Positions 11,052-24,882 of a stretch of 64,000 bases of DNA are shown piece by piece (position 1 is the stretch's first letter; the number at the start of each line of letters is the position of its first letter). Position numbers and translations under genes: made by a program. The DNA comes from Cyclaneusma minus (taxonomy: Eukaryota > Ascomycota > Leotiomycetes > Marthamycetales > Marthamycetaceae): positions 806,001-870,000 of the forward strand of contig JAKZHN010000004.1 of NCBI GenBank assembly GCA_037179335.1, read 5' to 3'. Below the pieces are notes generated by a model. The model saw only the letters and a program-made list of their open reading frames with translations. It did no database searches and was not told where the DNA came from.

Positions 11052-13589
11052 CTATGCAGTAGCAGTGCCGTTAACCGTCTCCTGCAAGTGTGCCTCCTCG
11101 ACGGCAACCTTCCTCCTGAACACGCGCAGCCATCGCGTGCCCCACTGCCTAACCAACGCCTCAGCCTCCGTATCGCCATTGCCCGTCTCCATAACCTCAT
11201 CTTTCTGGCCATTAGCATACGCGAGCAGCACCTCTTCAAGCACCTTAAACAGCTCCCTCTCAGCCTGTCTCTCTCTAGCCAAGGTCTCGTCAAGCGCAGC
11301 TTTCTGCTCGTCATCCAAGCCCTCCACGCTCTTGTCATTCACAACACCGCGCACGCGAGAGGTGACCTTGAATACGGTCGATGCAACCATTTCGTACATG
11401 TGCGCTTGAGCCAACACGGCGCCGCGCTTGCTGTGCTCGACCAGGGCCCATTCGATGACAGACAGCGGCGTCAGGATCGTGTAGTTGAGGAGCTTGTCGA
11501 TGATGTTGACGCCGATGCCGGGCTGGTCCTTCCAGTATTCCATGATGGAATCGATGATCTGGCGACGAGCGGCCTCTGATGAGGTGCCGACGGCGATGAG
11601 ACGGTCTTTGCAGCGCTCGATGCAGGAAAGCACGTGCGAGAGCGATTTCGAGCCGATGAAGCAGATGGTCGTCATGTAGGCGTCGGTGGAGGGGACGAGG
11701 GGATCGGCGATGCCGTGTTCGGTGGCTGCGGCTTGGATGGCGTCAAGTTGCACCTGAATTTCCTCTTCGGTGGCTTTCTTGCGCATAAGTGCAAGAATCT
11801 CGCGGCCCTGCTCACAGTAGGGTGTTCCTATGTATTGTCAGAATTCAAGAATTGTGGAGATACCTCAAAACAAGTAAACCTACGGTCATCGTTGTACTTG
11901 AAGTCGGGGGTCTCATTCTCCTTCGCTTCCGTAATAAGGGGTTGGTAAGGAGGAGGTAAAGTGCCCCTAATACGCTGGGGAAAGCTGAGTCGAACTTCCT
12001 TATCCAGGGCGCCCTGGATAAAAGCTTTCTTTGGGTGCAGATTAGGCAGTTCGACGTCATCAACCCACTCAGTCCACTTCCAAGTAAATCCGAAGTTGCT
12101 GAGATGGTGAGCAAACCAGTCCATGAACCGATAAGTGAGCTCGAGGTCCATCGAGTCTCCGTTACGGTACAAGTAACGGATGGCACGACCAAGAGAAGGA
12201 GCAATAGCTGCAGGGGCAATCCTGCAAGCCTCGGTCAATACAGAGTGGTAGTAGACGTGCTTGTGCTCGGGGTTCGGCAGCTGGAAGAGTTGAGAGAAGA
12301 CGGCGTCTACGACCACATCTTCGGGCTTCCAAGTTGACCGATCTCCCTGAATATCCCTCAATCGATCGAAAGGGGTTGCTCGCTTGACGAATGTATCGGG
12401 GGCAAAAAAGGAGTCGATATTGATCAAGAAGCTCGCAACTGCATTCCTGTTGTAATCAAGAATATTGATTGTGTCCACAATAGCATCCCTGATTAAACAC
12501 GAGGCGACGTTCGAGGTAGCAGGGACAGTCTCGATATCCTGCTCCGCATAGACGGAGAAGAAGATGTCGGGGAAGAGCGTCCTGGGTCCTTGGCTAAGGC
12601 TTTCTGGTACAGTAATAAGGGGCAGTGCATGTTTTGTAGCTGTGGTCAGAGGATCAGGTTGACCATCCTCCACCACCATCTTCCAAGGCTTTGGTAGACA
12701 AGCTAGCTTCCAACCACTGGCAGCCTCGGCTTGTAGCTGCTTTTGCAAAAGCGCTACAACACTGGTCGGTTCGGTTGCTTCGTCCTTGCCGTTTCCAGGG
12801 TATGGGTCGACAAGACTCTCGAGGACATGGGGCTGCAGAGAGATAATCTCAGTTTTGTCGATCAGGTCTGCGGCTTTCTGGGCCGAATCGGTCGAGGAGG
12901 ATACCATGATGTACGGAATGGTGAGGAGAACGATTCTGACAAGCTCCATTCCGATCATATCATCGGAAGAAGCAGTCTGCAAATCGCAAGCTCTAGAAAA
13001 CAGCTCCTCGAGCACCGAGAACACGCCATCCTCCTCAAGCAGGCCCTGAAGACATCCCAAGAACTTCAAATAAAGCTTGACATCCCTCCAGTTGCCCTGC
13101 GCCATGGCAATCTCGGTAGCGGCAGTAGTCCTGGCCAGAATCTCCTGAACCATCTCCTGTTTCAGCGTATTCACCGCGATCACCACAGCAGCCACAAAAG
13201 GGACCTTGAAGGGCTGCTCGATGACCAGCTGCAGGGTGAGGTCGTAGAAAGAATTGCGCAATTCCTCGTCATCGTAGTGCTCGGCGACAGTCTTTGCGAT
13301 ATTCTGGACCTCGTCCTCCACCCGCTTATGGGGCGTCTCGGCAATGGCGAGAAGCTGGCGACGGACCCTAGCGACCAGGGGCTCTTCGAATCGACGGCGC
13401 GGGGGGCGGCGATCATAGTCATCCTCGTCTGAATAGCATCAAGTCAGCAGCACGACCAAGACAAGGGACTGTCGGGCTTGAAGAAGCATAAGAAGACGAG
13501 GCTGAAGCACTGTTTTACACACCTCTGTAGCGTCGCTTGCGATTGTTGTAGCCTCCGCCACCGCGGGGACGTCGGTCGTAGTCAGCCAT
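11052..13589 (-). CDS. cbp80: nuclear cap-binding complex large subunit CBP80
   Basis: A 795-residue MIF4G-type protein that, with CBP20, binds the m7G cap of nuclear transcripts and promotes splicing and export. On + coordinates the exons are 13523-13589, 11884-13428 and 11052-11827. The start is MADYDRRPRGGGGYNNRKRR, an Arg/Gly/Tyr-rich N-terminus typical of fungal CBP80, followed by DEDDYDRRPPRRRFEEPL. The MIF4G-like helices start near VEDEVQNIAKTVAEHYDDEE. Conserved landmarks are NWRDVKLYLKFLGCL, TYRFMDWFAHHLSNFGF, LTPLSVIEWALVE and, near the end, WGTRWLRVFRRKVAVEEAHL. The length is close to the family norm of about 790. It is convergent with SF3b4, and both act on nascent pre-mRNA. Confidence 0.94.
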
Positions 13590-14927
13590 GTTGACAGCTG
13601 TTTCTCGTCCTGTGGGTTGTGTGAAGGGACGCGAGAGTCGCGAGGGTTGGGATTTAAAAAGCTGTCGCGGGTTTGTTTAGCAGCTTTGGCAAGTTGAGCG
13701 CACGAATTGAAGCACGGCCGCATCCCTGCCGACAAACCTTGTCTATATGTTCAATGCGCCGTCAATGCAGGCGGCTGCTCCCCCAGTTTGCTGCCTGGCG
13801 GCCTGATTATTCGATACAGCCACCACCGCCTCACTTGCTGGCACACCAAACCTCAAATCGAAGTGGAAACTGGGACTCAATTTAAAAGAATTCACCAGAT
13901 TTTAATTTATTAGGAGCAATCCACGCTATTCGTATCGAAGAATGACATACACTGTAGCCTTCGAGTTGTGCTGCATCTTTTGGATTTACTTGCCTAGGTA
14001 TGTGCAGTGTGGATATGTAACGCCGAGCAGCTCGCACGAGCAAACTGCAAGTTGCCCCTTGAATACACCGAGCTCCTGACTGGAGCGCCTCGAAAATCAC
14101 AAAGAAGCACGAGATAATCCTCAAATGTCACCACGAATGAAACGCCAGAATAACGAGGAGTTGCGATTTGGAAAAAGTAGCAAGTACTGGAGAAGCTGCG
14201 GGGAGCGCCCATTTACCTGCCCTTTTATAGCCGTCAGAGAGCTTTGCTGCGCCGTAAGAAAGGGAAGAAGAATCTTTTGCCCAAGCCCATCCTAGGCCCT
14301 TTGCCAATATCCCACGCCCATCTTAATGGGGGAAAACCATGAATGAGCCCTTATTTCCATGCAGAAAAACAATCTGTCGGGTAGCACGCCAGCAGCAAGG
14401 GACGCCGTAGTCACTTTGCCAGGTGACAAAAAATGGCCTAGCCACCCGTCTTCGCACGACCCTCGAGTTTGCCCAGTAATGAAACAAGAACAGTAAAGCG
14501 ACCGCCAGTCCCTCCATGCATAACACGTCTAGGAAGGAGTATTTCAGAAGAGAAAAGAGGGGAGCGTACTCCCCGGATGCACGCCCCGGGCATGATCACT
14601 CTTGGTCGACAAAGTCGCAAAGCTTGTTGTTGCCGAGTGCCAGCTGGCCAAGGATAATCCCAGATCCACCAGGGAAGCTTGCGCATCGTGAAGGTCTAGC
14701 ATCCAATATCGCATATCATCATAGGTCTGTAAGCCGTCTCCATCATTCATAGCGCTTTGTTGTAAAACACATGCTCGTTCTGCCAGGGGAGGATTGGACC
14801 CGTAGATCGTGCCGGGTGGATGGCCAATTTTTGCGCTTTCCCCGACAATCTACCTCATGGAGTAGCAAGCAATATGCATACAGCACTACTTCAAGATTGT
14901 AGTCATCAATCATGTATCGTGCTTTAC
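13590..14927. other. intergenic, upstream of CBP80
   Basis: About 1.3 kb between two minus-strand genes, holding the CBP80 promoter and the GSK3 3' region. Short open frames on both strands resemble nothing known. I see no gene here. Confidence 0.55.
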
Positions 14928-16435
14928 TCAATCCAGCCTAGCCATCATTTCCTCTTTCGTCATCGGAGTGAAATTGTTGATGTCCAGTCGCCTGGCAGCT
15001 AGACCGGGTCGAACATGGGCAGGAACCAAACGCTCGTTGAGGTGGGGTGCAATTGACAGTTCTGATATGGTTAGCAGTTGATCTGTGGAAAGGGGAAAGA
15101 GAAATATCAAGGAAATCTCGCTTACCATGACGCGTAAAGTCGAAAAGTTGAGGAAGCTCCTTGGCCGGTCCACCTGGGTGTCTAGAATCTGGCAGTCTGG
15201 TGCTCGGGTCGCGGAGTTCATCGAAGAAGGGGTGAACCATTGCATCGACGGCCGAGAGTCGCTCAGTCGGGGTGTACTCAAGGAGACGCGAAATAAGTTC
15301 GATAGCATTTGCGTCCGCCTTCCTGAACACCTTGTTGAATGGATGCGGCTTGATCTGCGGGAATTTGTGCTCCATGTAGTTTGGATTCATGGTTCGGATC
15401 TGGTCCCTTGTCGGCGTACCCAGAACTTTGATGATCTCCACAAGCTGATCGATACCCGACTCGCCAGGGAATAAGGGCTGACCCAACATCAACTCTGCCA
15501 TAACACAACCAGTAGACCACACATCTAAGATGACACAGTGTTAGCCAAACAAAACACAGAATTGCATGAAGGATGATGGACACGAAATGGGAGTTCGTAC
15601 CGATTTTGGTGGTGTAGTTAGTGGCGCCGAAAATGAGCTCTGGCGCTCTGTAATAACGCGAGCAGATGTACGAAACGTTGGGCTCATTCTCCACCAAGAT
15701 CTTAGCACTGCCAAAGTCGCAAAGCTTCAGAATGCCACTACCGGGGTCCAGGAGGAGGTTCTGTGGCTTGATATCACGATGACAGATTCCTTGGGAGTGG
15801 ATGTACGCGAGGGCCCGGAAAAGCTGATAAATGTAGAGCTTCACCTCCAAGATGGGCATAGTAGTCTTCATCTTGTTGAAGTATCTCGACGCTCTGTACA
15901 CCGTCTCGGGAACGTACTCCTGCACAAGATTGAGATAGACCTCATCTTTCTGAAAGGCAATCGGGTCAGTTGCGGGTCACAAGTGCAGGTGCAAAGCCAT
16001 TGGTCTGATCACTTACGCGCTCTCCGTTGGAATAGTAAAAAGCCTTCAGTTCGACGATGTTGGGATGTCTGACAATGCGCATAATTTGGAGCTCTCGATT
16101 CTATGCCAAGTCAGTAAGAGCAAGGCTGCAATGGAACTCCACCGTGCTCCGTACCTTGAATCTCTTGTCCTGAAGCACACGCTTGATGGCAGCATCCTCG
16201 CCAGAAGGCTGGAGCTTCGTCTGGAAGACCACACCAAAGGAGCCGTTGCCAACGATCTTGCACTGAGTGTACTGCATATCCCTGGTTTCTCCTGTCACTC
16301 CATCTTGGACCTTTTCGCGGACGATCTCTAAGAGCGGAATAGGTTAGCACCCAGTCCAGGCATCCGGCAGAGGGCCAAAGATTTCTTACCTCCCATTCTC
16401 ATAGTCGAGAAGGCGGCGGGCCGATTTTGCGACAT
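14928..16435 (-). CDS. gsk3: glycogen synthase kinase 3 (GSK3/Shaggy)
   Basis: A 394-residue Ser/Thr kinase of the GSK3 family. On + coordinates the exons are 16390-16435, 16155-16327, 16017-16100, 15601-15949, 15126-15524 and 14928-15061. The glycine loop GNGSFGVV is near residue 41, the ATP lysine in AAIKRV near 63, the catalytic loop HRDIKPQN near 158, and DFGSAK near 178. The activation loop SYICSRYYRAPELIFGA carries the conserved regulatory tyrosine. ELKAFYYSNGER and the C-lobe PHPFNKVFRK are typical of fungal GSK3. The protein starts MSQNRPAAFSTMRMG and ends at KEEMMARLD. GSK3 controls glycogen, development and stress signalling in fungi. About 0.7 kb upstream is pyrimidine-rich on the coding strand and may be a long 5' leader. 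Confidence 0.95.
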
Positions 16436-18134
16436 CTTGTAGTCCAGTCCAAGGTTGCTATCGCGAGTGCGGGGGAGACGAGTTAAGCAGCGTGGTCCGA
16501 AGAGTCGCTGAAGCCCTGGTTAAGTCCGTGGTGGGCAATTGGACGCGGAATTTAGAGAGTGGAGTGTCGTAATGCGATCGGCGAGCAGCAAAGGCGACAA
16601 TGGACCGCCCGAAACTTGGATGCTGTGTCTGGTGGTTGAAGCGGGGCGAGACACAGACGCAGTGAGACAGCGGACCAGGAAGCTTTCTCGGCGGGCGGGA
16701 GGCAGCGCTGGTGTAAATTGTCGAGTCGAGGCAGGTTCCTTGTTCTGGCAAGCACTCATGCAATCTGGACGAGACGCGGGCGGAGAGGGCTGGAGGGCGA
16801 TGGCGGGCGGGCTGGGTAGGACGTGTTGGATGGCAGGGAAGGACGGATTTTGAGAGAGCAGGTGAGTGTGCGTTGCGGGAGGTTATGTGCGGGCAGATGG
16901 TGGCTGCTAGGCACTAATATCCACGAGCGGAGGCAGAATCTAGTGGTGCGTGGAAGGGAGAGCAGCGTGGTGGCTCGCACAGGAGGTAACAGCACTCTCG
17001 CGCTTGAGCGGCAGTAGGAATAGAGAAAATGCAGGGCAGCGGAGAGTCGAGGCAGCGCTCAGGGAGTGCTCTGCTATGGCTGGTGGGTGGACAAATGGTG
17101 GATTGGCCGTCTATTTGGTGGTAAGAACTGGCCTGCTGCTCACGCGCTCGCTTTAAGGCGCGCTAGGCGCAATTGGGCTTAGACAGGCGCGGTTTCCACG
17201 CCAGGCCTGAGTGTGTCTGCAGCAGGAACCGGGGTCGCAATGACGACCAACTGTAGGCTTAGCCGTGCCGTGCGCTGCACCTCCAGCGTGCGCGTGTGGC
17301 TGCTGGGGACTGCTGGGGGCGGAGAAGGGCAGCAGTGCACGCAATTGGCCAGGCGCCGCTGAGGGTCGAGGCCCGACGGCTTGGCTCGCGCTGACGTCGC
17401 GGCGGGGAGCGTGGGCGGCTGAAGGCGAGCAGGTGATTGATGAGGGGAGGGGGGCTATTCGGGGCTGCTATATGTTCAGAACCACAGAGGGGGTGACGGC
17501 GACGGCGGCAGGCCAGCTCGACCTGGGCCTAGCATGCACGAGTGATGTATGGCGGGGCGGAGCAACGACAGAGCAGAAGCAGGCCCTCTGGAGCCAATAC
17601 CTGCCCAGGGCAACGCTGCCAGCGCGAATTAAGAATGGAGCGCTGGCTGTCTGTCGCTTAATTTGCGTCAGCGTGACGTTGTGGCCTGGGCAAGCCAAGT
17701 CAGTGCGAGACTGCGAGAGTCAAAGACCTTCAGCGCCGAAACCACGAGAATGCTGGCGCGAATCGCATCTACAGCGAAGGATGCGAGCGAGGCTGGCTTT
17801 GTGCGAGCCAGCAGCAGCACGACCAGCACGATAAAGGGATGTTTCCGTCCGGCGCAGCACAGGCAAAAATGCTGGACTGCACGAATACATGTGCCTGAGA
17901 GCGAACGCACAAAACATCTGAGCCTCTCCTTCCGGCAAGGATGGCCAGTCGCACTCGAAAAGCTTCGCATGTTTTGCCTTTGCACCCTCTGAAAAGGGGC
18001 AATGGCAACGGGGCAGCCGCTCGGTTTGATCATCGACACTGACTTGGGATTCAGAAGCCAATGAGAGCGGCATCGTCTGTCGATTTGCCCCGGATTTGTG
18101 GGCAGGCTGCTTAGCATTATTGCCTTTCCTCCCC

Positions 18135-20767
18135 TACATGTATAGGGCACTCGCATGTACACATGTAGTATATTCAAAATATTATGGTTCGTGTGGAAAG
18201 TGGCGGGTGGTCAGGCGGTTCCGAGTCAATTCAGACGTCTCTGGCCCCTTGTGCGAGCTGCTGTTGTCATTCGAGGACGTCCGAAGACCGGCGAATTAGA
18301 AGCCAGTGTAAATGGACAATAACACAACGCAAACGCTGCATTTCAATGTTGGTAATGTGCGAGCCTCCACAGGATGCGCCCCCAGCACACTCCAGGGTTG
18401 CGAAGGGCACATGTGACTGTCCAATGGGAGATGCAGCTATTCGGAGTCCGGATGGCCGGGGTACCAATAATAGAGTGCCATAGAGTGCCGCTTCATGAGC
18501 CCAAGGGCACCACCGACTGCTAGCCAGACACCCCAGCCTTTCAATAAAAAAACAAAACAATAAGAAAAGTCTAAGTGGCCGGAACATTGAAGGTTCCGCA
18601 TTTGAGTTGTCAAAGAACGGTGACATCTTCAAGCTCAGCCTTGCAGGCTTGCAGTACATGTAGTGAGCCGCTGGAAACGATCGAGGTGGAAATAACTCGG
18701 GATGCCAGGAACAGAAGAACAAGAGATCAAGAGAAATGTGACAACAGCCTAACAGGATCCTCCAGAGGTCAAAGAGCTATCCAAGTTTGTACATATTATT
18801 CCATCAATGTGTTCAACTCAGGGGAGAACGGGTTGATTACGTTGAGAACGATCCTGAGTCGCTGGATACATGTATGGAAACAATTCTCCACTCTCAAATA
18901 TCGATGGCGTCCCGGGACGCATTTTGATGGTGTCCGTATATCGGTGCCGCCGTCGAGTGGAGAAGGCTGAGCGTGATCATGAGACCTCTCTTCCAAGGGC
19001 CGTTAAATCCCCAGATGCAGCCACTTAAGCGTTGCAACGAGTGACGCCTACAAGAAACTTTAAACGCCCGCATTTCCATCACCACTCCTTTCTCCAGACA
19101 TCGTGACCTCCGCCGCCCGCAGGCTCGAACCAAGTCCTTAGTGGCCATTCAAACCACCAGCGACGATGCCACTGACATCGTGAGCCTCGACAGAGCAAAT
19201 CGACTGCTCTAGCCACAAGCTCCAGGCGGCGGGCCAGTGCCGTGACGGCAGCACCGCGTCCCATGGTAGCCCTTTGTCAGGCAAAAGTAGCCTATCTTGT
19301 GCCTCATCCGACTGTGGTACTTGATAGGGGGACTGCCGGCATCGAAGGGAATTCGTGTGACTTGCGCCTCTGTCTTCGACATGTTGCAGGAGGTACCGCT
19401 TCCTCCCTGCTGGATTCGTGCTTCGCCAAACGCAACTGCAATAGCATCAGGAACAAGCCTCAGGCGGACCAGATCCAGAGCCCCAGGCCCAGCCATACAC
19501 CGTGAGTCTTGATGCTGCATGTTGGCTTGGTCGAGGTACAGGCAGCCGGTCAACGACAGGCCTTGCTGCTGGCCTGGTTCGATGCTTTGCCGTCAGACTT
19601 GTGTGTTCAAATACCATGTGTGCCGTAGCCTGATGTAATTCCCCGATCGTTCTTCATCTATGGTACGGCTAGGTGTTGTCTGATGCACGCATCGACCTTA
19701 TCAACGACCTGTAATATGCAATTGCTGAGACAGAAATGCGCCCTTGTACGTCTACAGCATGGAACACACGCATTGCCTCACCAGCTTGCCATTCGCGCAA
19801 AAGTTTTTGATGCAAAATTCTTGGGCAGAGCAATAAAGGGCTGCTGCGGGCATGGGTGAGGCGAGAATAGCTGCAGGAATGCAACGGGGAAACCCAAGCC
19901 TATGGAGAGGGCCGCAGAGCCTGCAGAACCAGCTCGTCGTGTGATGCCAATTTCTCCGAGGCAAAGAGAGTATCAATCTGAATATTGATGACAGATCGAA
20001 ATCCGTGTCCTGTTCACGCATCCGGCTCCGCACTCCAGAAGCACATGGCAAAGTTGGTTGATGACTTCCATGGTAGTATGGGAAGGTGGTATAGAAAGGC
20101 TGGAGGCTGGAGGTCAGAATTATGTATGAATGGCATACTTTGGTTCGAAGCTCTCTGGCCTTTCTTGATCCCGTACCAATGGCTATGCCTCCATCCGCTC
20201 CGGTACATGGGTTATTAATTACTTACGTCGACGGTGGGAGGGCTCGGGAGGGCAAGCCGGAAGCAGCTATTCTTGAGGTTAACCATGTGTTGCTCAAAGC
20301 AAATACCTACTCATGGAACTGCTTTTATTTTCCTGCTATGCAACGGTGAACGGTGACTGGATGCAAGTTTGAGAAGACGAGAGCTGTTGGCGCCACCATG
20401 AAGGGGCCTCGTGATCAGCGCATCCCTGCCCGATGGCGTTACTACTTTGTCCCTTCAAGGACTCTTCACCGACGACGGGCCTTCTGCGTCTTGCAAGTGA
20501 CGAGGATTCTAGAATGGTAAACTCGCGTCTTAACAGCCTGGACAATATGATATCTGCGGCTGTTATGCATTGTGTGAGCCAAGTGGTTGTGCCAGATATC
20601 ACGATATATTAATCGACACGGCCCGCTCACCTTCGTACAGAATCTGCCTCCCGGTTCCAATACGACATGTTCTCGTGCTCCCACGCATTGACAGATGCGT
20701 CTCCGCATCCTCGGGCTCTATATACTTTGTCATGGGACGCCTCTAGACTTGAGAATACGTACATGTA
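18135..20767. repeat. cluster of TACATGTA palindromes
   Basis: The 8-bp palindrome occurs at 18135, 18655, 18867 and 20760 in this gene-poor stretch, and again at 34082 and 41042, all in noncoding DNA. I found these by eye, so the list may be incomplete. Confidence 0.6.
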
Positions 20768-23700
20768 CTCTTACAAAAGACAACAAGCCGCCTACAACGA
20801 ACAACCATGGTTGAGCGTAGGAGTCCCCGATCCTGGACGGTACATCTCGTCATGAAGATCGCCGGCACGAGACTTGGGACGAATTGAGTAGTGAGGGCTT
20901 GCATGTACCCTGGGGTCCGGAGCCCCCTACTGAAGGATCAAGGAGAGGATGCTGTGTAACCAGGCGAGCCTCATGTGCTCGATGGAAAAGCAGAGTAGCA
21001 TCGAAGTTGGTGCGTCGTGTTTGCAGAAATTGCACGAACCGAAGAGGTTGTCCGGAAAGGATGGAGTTAGGAGCTGAAGTCGAGTTCGATGAAAAAAGGG
21101 GTGCAGAATTCAAAGTCGATAGGAGAGACAAGACGTTGAAAAGATGGAAGTATGATGGCTCAAAAGGGGCTAGACCGGCGATTGGTGGACGGCACGGACC
21201 ATGCGGCCTTTTTCCCAGCATTGATATTTCACGGCTTCTTGGGTCACAAGCATTCTGATACAGATCTCATCATCTCTCACAAGATGAAGAAGATCGTCGA
21301 CCACTCCCTTTGGTGACGACAGGCTGCAGACGCAGCCATGTTGAAGATATGTTGCGCTTAGCATCATCCGCCGTGTGCGACCAGGCCAATCGACGACGAC
21401 GTCCCCTGGCGCGGGGTAAAGACGTCCCCAAGCAGGAATGAGGAGAAGCTCAAGCTCCAAGAGCTCCATCCCGACCCAGACTGCCAACATAGCTTGCCAT
21501 CATGCGTCAAACTTACACAACTCTCCACACCCCTCCGCGGAGCTTCCTTGGATCGCTTTCAGGGGCTGTGCCACCCGTTGATGACCATCGTCATGGCCCG
21601 CTGTCAGCAGCACCGCCCTCAATGGCATCAAAAATGCCCCTTCCAGCGACCTACAGGCCCGGCAAGCACTCTGCCTTCCGATCTCTTACACGTGTATGCA
21701 TCCTCAACAACTGCCTGCAATCACCATTCTGCATGGCGTGTGCTCACAAAACACACAAAAAATTCTGACCACATGCACATGCTGTCTCCCCTGCAGAATC
21801 ACTGAATCAGAGCATGTCCTCAAGATTCCTGCCGCTCCGAGCTCCTCGCATTCGACACGAATGCCGTTGTCCGCGACAATCTCATACGTCCCCGGCTTCC
21901 CGCATCCGTCACGTGCCAAGAAGCCAATGTGCTTTTCCACCAACCTCCTCCTCCCGCCCCTCCCTGATCCCCCGGGATCCAGCAAAGCAGCGAGCTCCCC
22001 TGCTTACCTACCAAGATGCTGGGTGGTCGAGACCCGGCCAGGGTATTACTTGCAGCAATTTCCCACTTCAGAGCTTCCTCCGTACCTTTGTACGCCCCAG
22101 AGCCAGTTTTATGCTACGGCAACGAGCTCCCAGTGGCTACCATGGGAGAAATGAGGCTACGGATCCACGTGCCTAGCACAAGAGCGATATTGCTGCCCTG
22201 GCTTCCCGAGATCCTTCATGCGGTGCTCGATCATAGCAATAAAGACGAGGCGCTTCTCACCTGAGGAGTCACGCAGTTAGCTGTGCTCACCGGAACCGAC
22301 TTGCCGCTTTCCACGTTGAACTAGCCTGCTGCTCTTTACTACCCATGTAAGTGCACGTGCTCTGTAGTATTTCTGGCATTACCGACGTTGCAATTCACAA
22401 TATCGATGCAATATCCACGCTGTGCTATGCTTTTGTTAGCCGGTTTGTCTGAGCCGATGCTGTTTGTCCGAAAAGATGGCCAGATCGAGAGTTGAGTAAC
22501 ATCGATCTTTTGAGAGCAAGTTTCACTTTCAGGGTCTCGGGAGAAGTGCGAGTTCCGAGTTCGGAGGCGAGTTCGACCGGGTACTTGAGGCTTAACTGTC
22601 CGTTGAACGTACAAGAGCGGATACGGAAAGTACATGCGAGGCGTCTCATTACTTTATGTATCTGCTATGGTTCGTAGCAGGTTGACATTCTGGCAGTGGA
22701 TCCAATGGGCCAATTTCCATTGTGTACGAGGCCATTGAAAGAGTCGGTCTACAGTCTGATTTTTATATTCGGATGAGTCGAAAATAGATTGCTGTGTATG
22801 CCCCCTTTGGCAAAGTCAATCCATTGAGTTACTAGTTACTACAAGCATGACTCTTCTGAGCAGTCTTGAGATAGGAATCGAGCAACTCTTGAAAGTTGAA
22901 ATCTAAAAAGGGGCATCAAGTTCTTGAAAACACCCCAATCAGTGTAGTCTTGCCGGTGACTATTTATTCCACTTTCACTTGATCCCTAAAACCTCATTTA
23001 TAGTCATAGACGACAACGGCCTAAAGGTGAAGATCCAATGCAGATTAGACCCCCTCGACCAAGTCAAGCCTACTCCAAGTCTCCTAGGCAAGGAGCATCA
23101 GCCGCCTTCTTTCAGAAGCCTGCACATCGAATTTGGGTCTCAAGTTTCCAACTCTTGATTTGGCAGTTCCTATTTTTAAACATTGTACCAGGGATTCGTA
23201 CAAATTGAACTTCCTCAGTCCTACAAATTGAAATGCTTTTGGTTCGATTATACCCATCATACCAATCAAAACACTGAACAAAACTTCAAGTTCAAAAGTT
23301 GTCCCGTAATGGACCGATTTAATTCAAGCCTTGATTTTAAGTCTTGCTGTCAAGCGGTAAGTAACCTAGCGGTATCCCAATAAATTGTATTCTGAAAACT
23401 ATTTGGTTTGCGCGGCATCACTAGCTTGCCTAGCACTCCCTATGCTGCGTCGACGATATGAGCAAACGGGATTGTGCGGCGTGCCCCCAACTCTTCCCCT
23501 GAGCTGGTAGACGAGAAGCGTTTCGACGCATACAAGAGCCCTCTGGTACGCAAGGGACCGCTTTCCTTCTCAATCTACATCGGCGCATTTTGCAAGACGA
23601 CATCAACCAATCTTCAAAGAACAGTTCCTGGACAACGAAGAAGAAAGAAGTGCAGCGGCCATAGGCTACCCTCGAGTGTCTTTATGGCATTGTTGTACAA

Positions 23701-23807
23701 GTTCCCATAACCAAGTTGATGACGATGGCGCTGCCCAGTCAATAGTCATCGCAGGCTTCTCACAAATGATGTGAAGTTGAGGGAAGAAAAACGCCAAAAA
23801 AGTGCGC

Positions 23808-23899
23808 TGCTTCCCCGGGGTTTGAACCCAGGTGAATCGAAGGCCGAACATACAAAGTCGCAGTTTACACAGAGCGCTTAATTACTCGGTTAGAGTAGT
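23808..23899 (-). pseudogene. tRNA-like remnant with Pol III-type terminator
   Basis: On the minus strand, 23815-23831 forms a T arm: CTGGG, loop TTCAAAC, then CCCGG. It is followed by a 7-nt 3' acceptor strand, GGAAGCA, and a T6 run about 6 nt further on (23796-23801). Upstream, AACCGAGTAATTAAGC resembles the A box of a class II (Leu/Ser) tRNA. However, the presumed 5' acceptor strand does not pair with GGAAGCA and no clean anticodon stem forms. I infer a degenerate tRNA or tRNA-derived repeat, not a working gene. Confidence 0.3.
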
Positions 23900-24577
23900 T
23901 GTTGAATGAGAATTGAGGCGCGCTTTAGAATTATATACCCGCTAGTGAGATCTGCCCAGATATTTGTAAAAATCAAAGGGCTGCTACCCTAACTTGTCGC
24001 AAAGCTTTGTACAGAGCTGCGAGTACTGGCAAGGGGCAAGGGTAATTATCTCAGATAGAAGGCTTTTCATCGACGCAAGCTGTGCCCTTGTTCTGCGCAA
24101 ATCTGTGGGTTGAGCATCTGCTCACAAGGCGTGTAAGAAGATCGAATCTCATAGGAATCTCCTTGAAAATAGTAACTCCTCTACCATATCAGCGCAGTCT
24201 CGAGATTCCCGCTGCTATTGTTCTAAGAATCCGTGGTCTCAAGAATGGCCAGTGTGTGTTACGCATGGTCAACAAACTGGGAAGCTGTAGTCCAATGGCG
24301 ATCTAAACTCCATCCTTTATTTCTGGGTATCCGTCTCACGGAGACTCACAAGCAGACTCAGGGGCAGAAGCATCAGTTAGCATCGCCAAGCCCAAGCCTT
24401 CGACATCGAATAACGACCGATTAGGAAGGTTTTCAACGTGGAAAACAGAGTCAAGCATCCCATCAGCTTCACTTCGCTTGGACAGACGCATCCCCATTCC
24501 CCAAACAACAGCCATCCCACCCACCAACCCTTCCTCCTGTCAACACTCAACAACCCCCCAAGCTCCCCACCGCCAAC

Positions 24578-24739
24578 ATGTCTCCTTGCAAATCAACGCA
24601 TCAGAAGCTCCAACCCAGTCCTACCAGATCTCAGCGCTTAATGTCGTTCCTTCTGTTGCACATCGACCAATCCCCCCCCCCCCCTCAGGACTATCCTTGC
24701 TACAAACCCCCACTTTTGTCCACCAGTTGCTCAAAATAA
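24578..24739 (+). CDS. candidate 53-residue ORF, doubtful
   Basis: A short ORF starting MSPCKSTHQKLQPSPTRSQ. It follows about 100 bases of C/A-rich, G-poor sequence ending CCGCCAACATG, which looks like a real fungal 5' leader and start context. The frame passes through a 13-C run (24672-24684), so a length change there would alter the C-terminus. No homolog is recognised. It may be a short gene, a decayed first exon or chance. Confidence 0.2.
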   Translation: MSPCKSTHQKLQPSPTRSQRLMSFLLLHIDQSPPPPQDYPCYKPPLLSTSCSK

Positions 24740-24882
24740 CTTCGTTTTTGACGGTTCTCGCTTCGTTGGATAGCTACGGAATTGGATAATCTGCTAGTGT
24801 TGGTTAGGCAGGTGGTAGGGTGCGGGAAAGAGGGAAGTTAGATCTCCGGAGGTGATCTGGCGGACCAAGCCGCGCTGCCGCA

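Noticed and set aside
17265..17834. 189-codon frame in the gene-poor region
   Set aside because: Translation is Ala/Arg/Gly/Trp-rich with no domain, no leader signal and overlapping frames on both strands; GC-driven chance ORF.
19120..19220. GGTTCGAGCC word suggesting a tRNA T arm on the minus strand
   Set aside because: Flanks do not form the 5-bp T stem or other arms.
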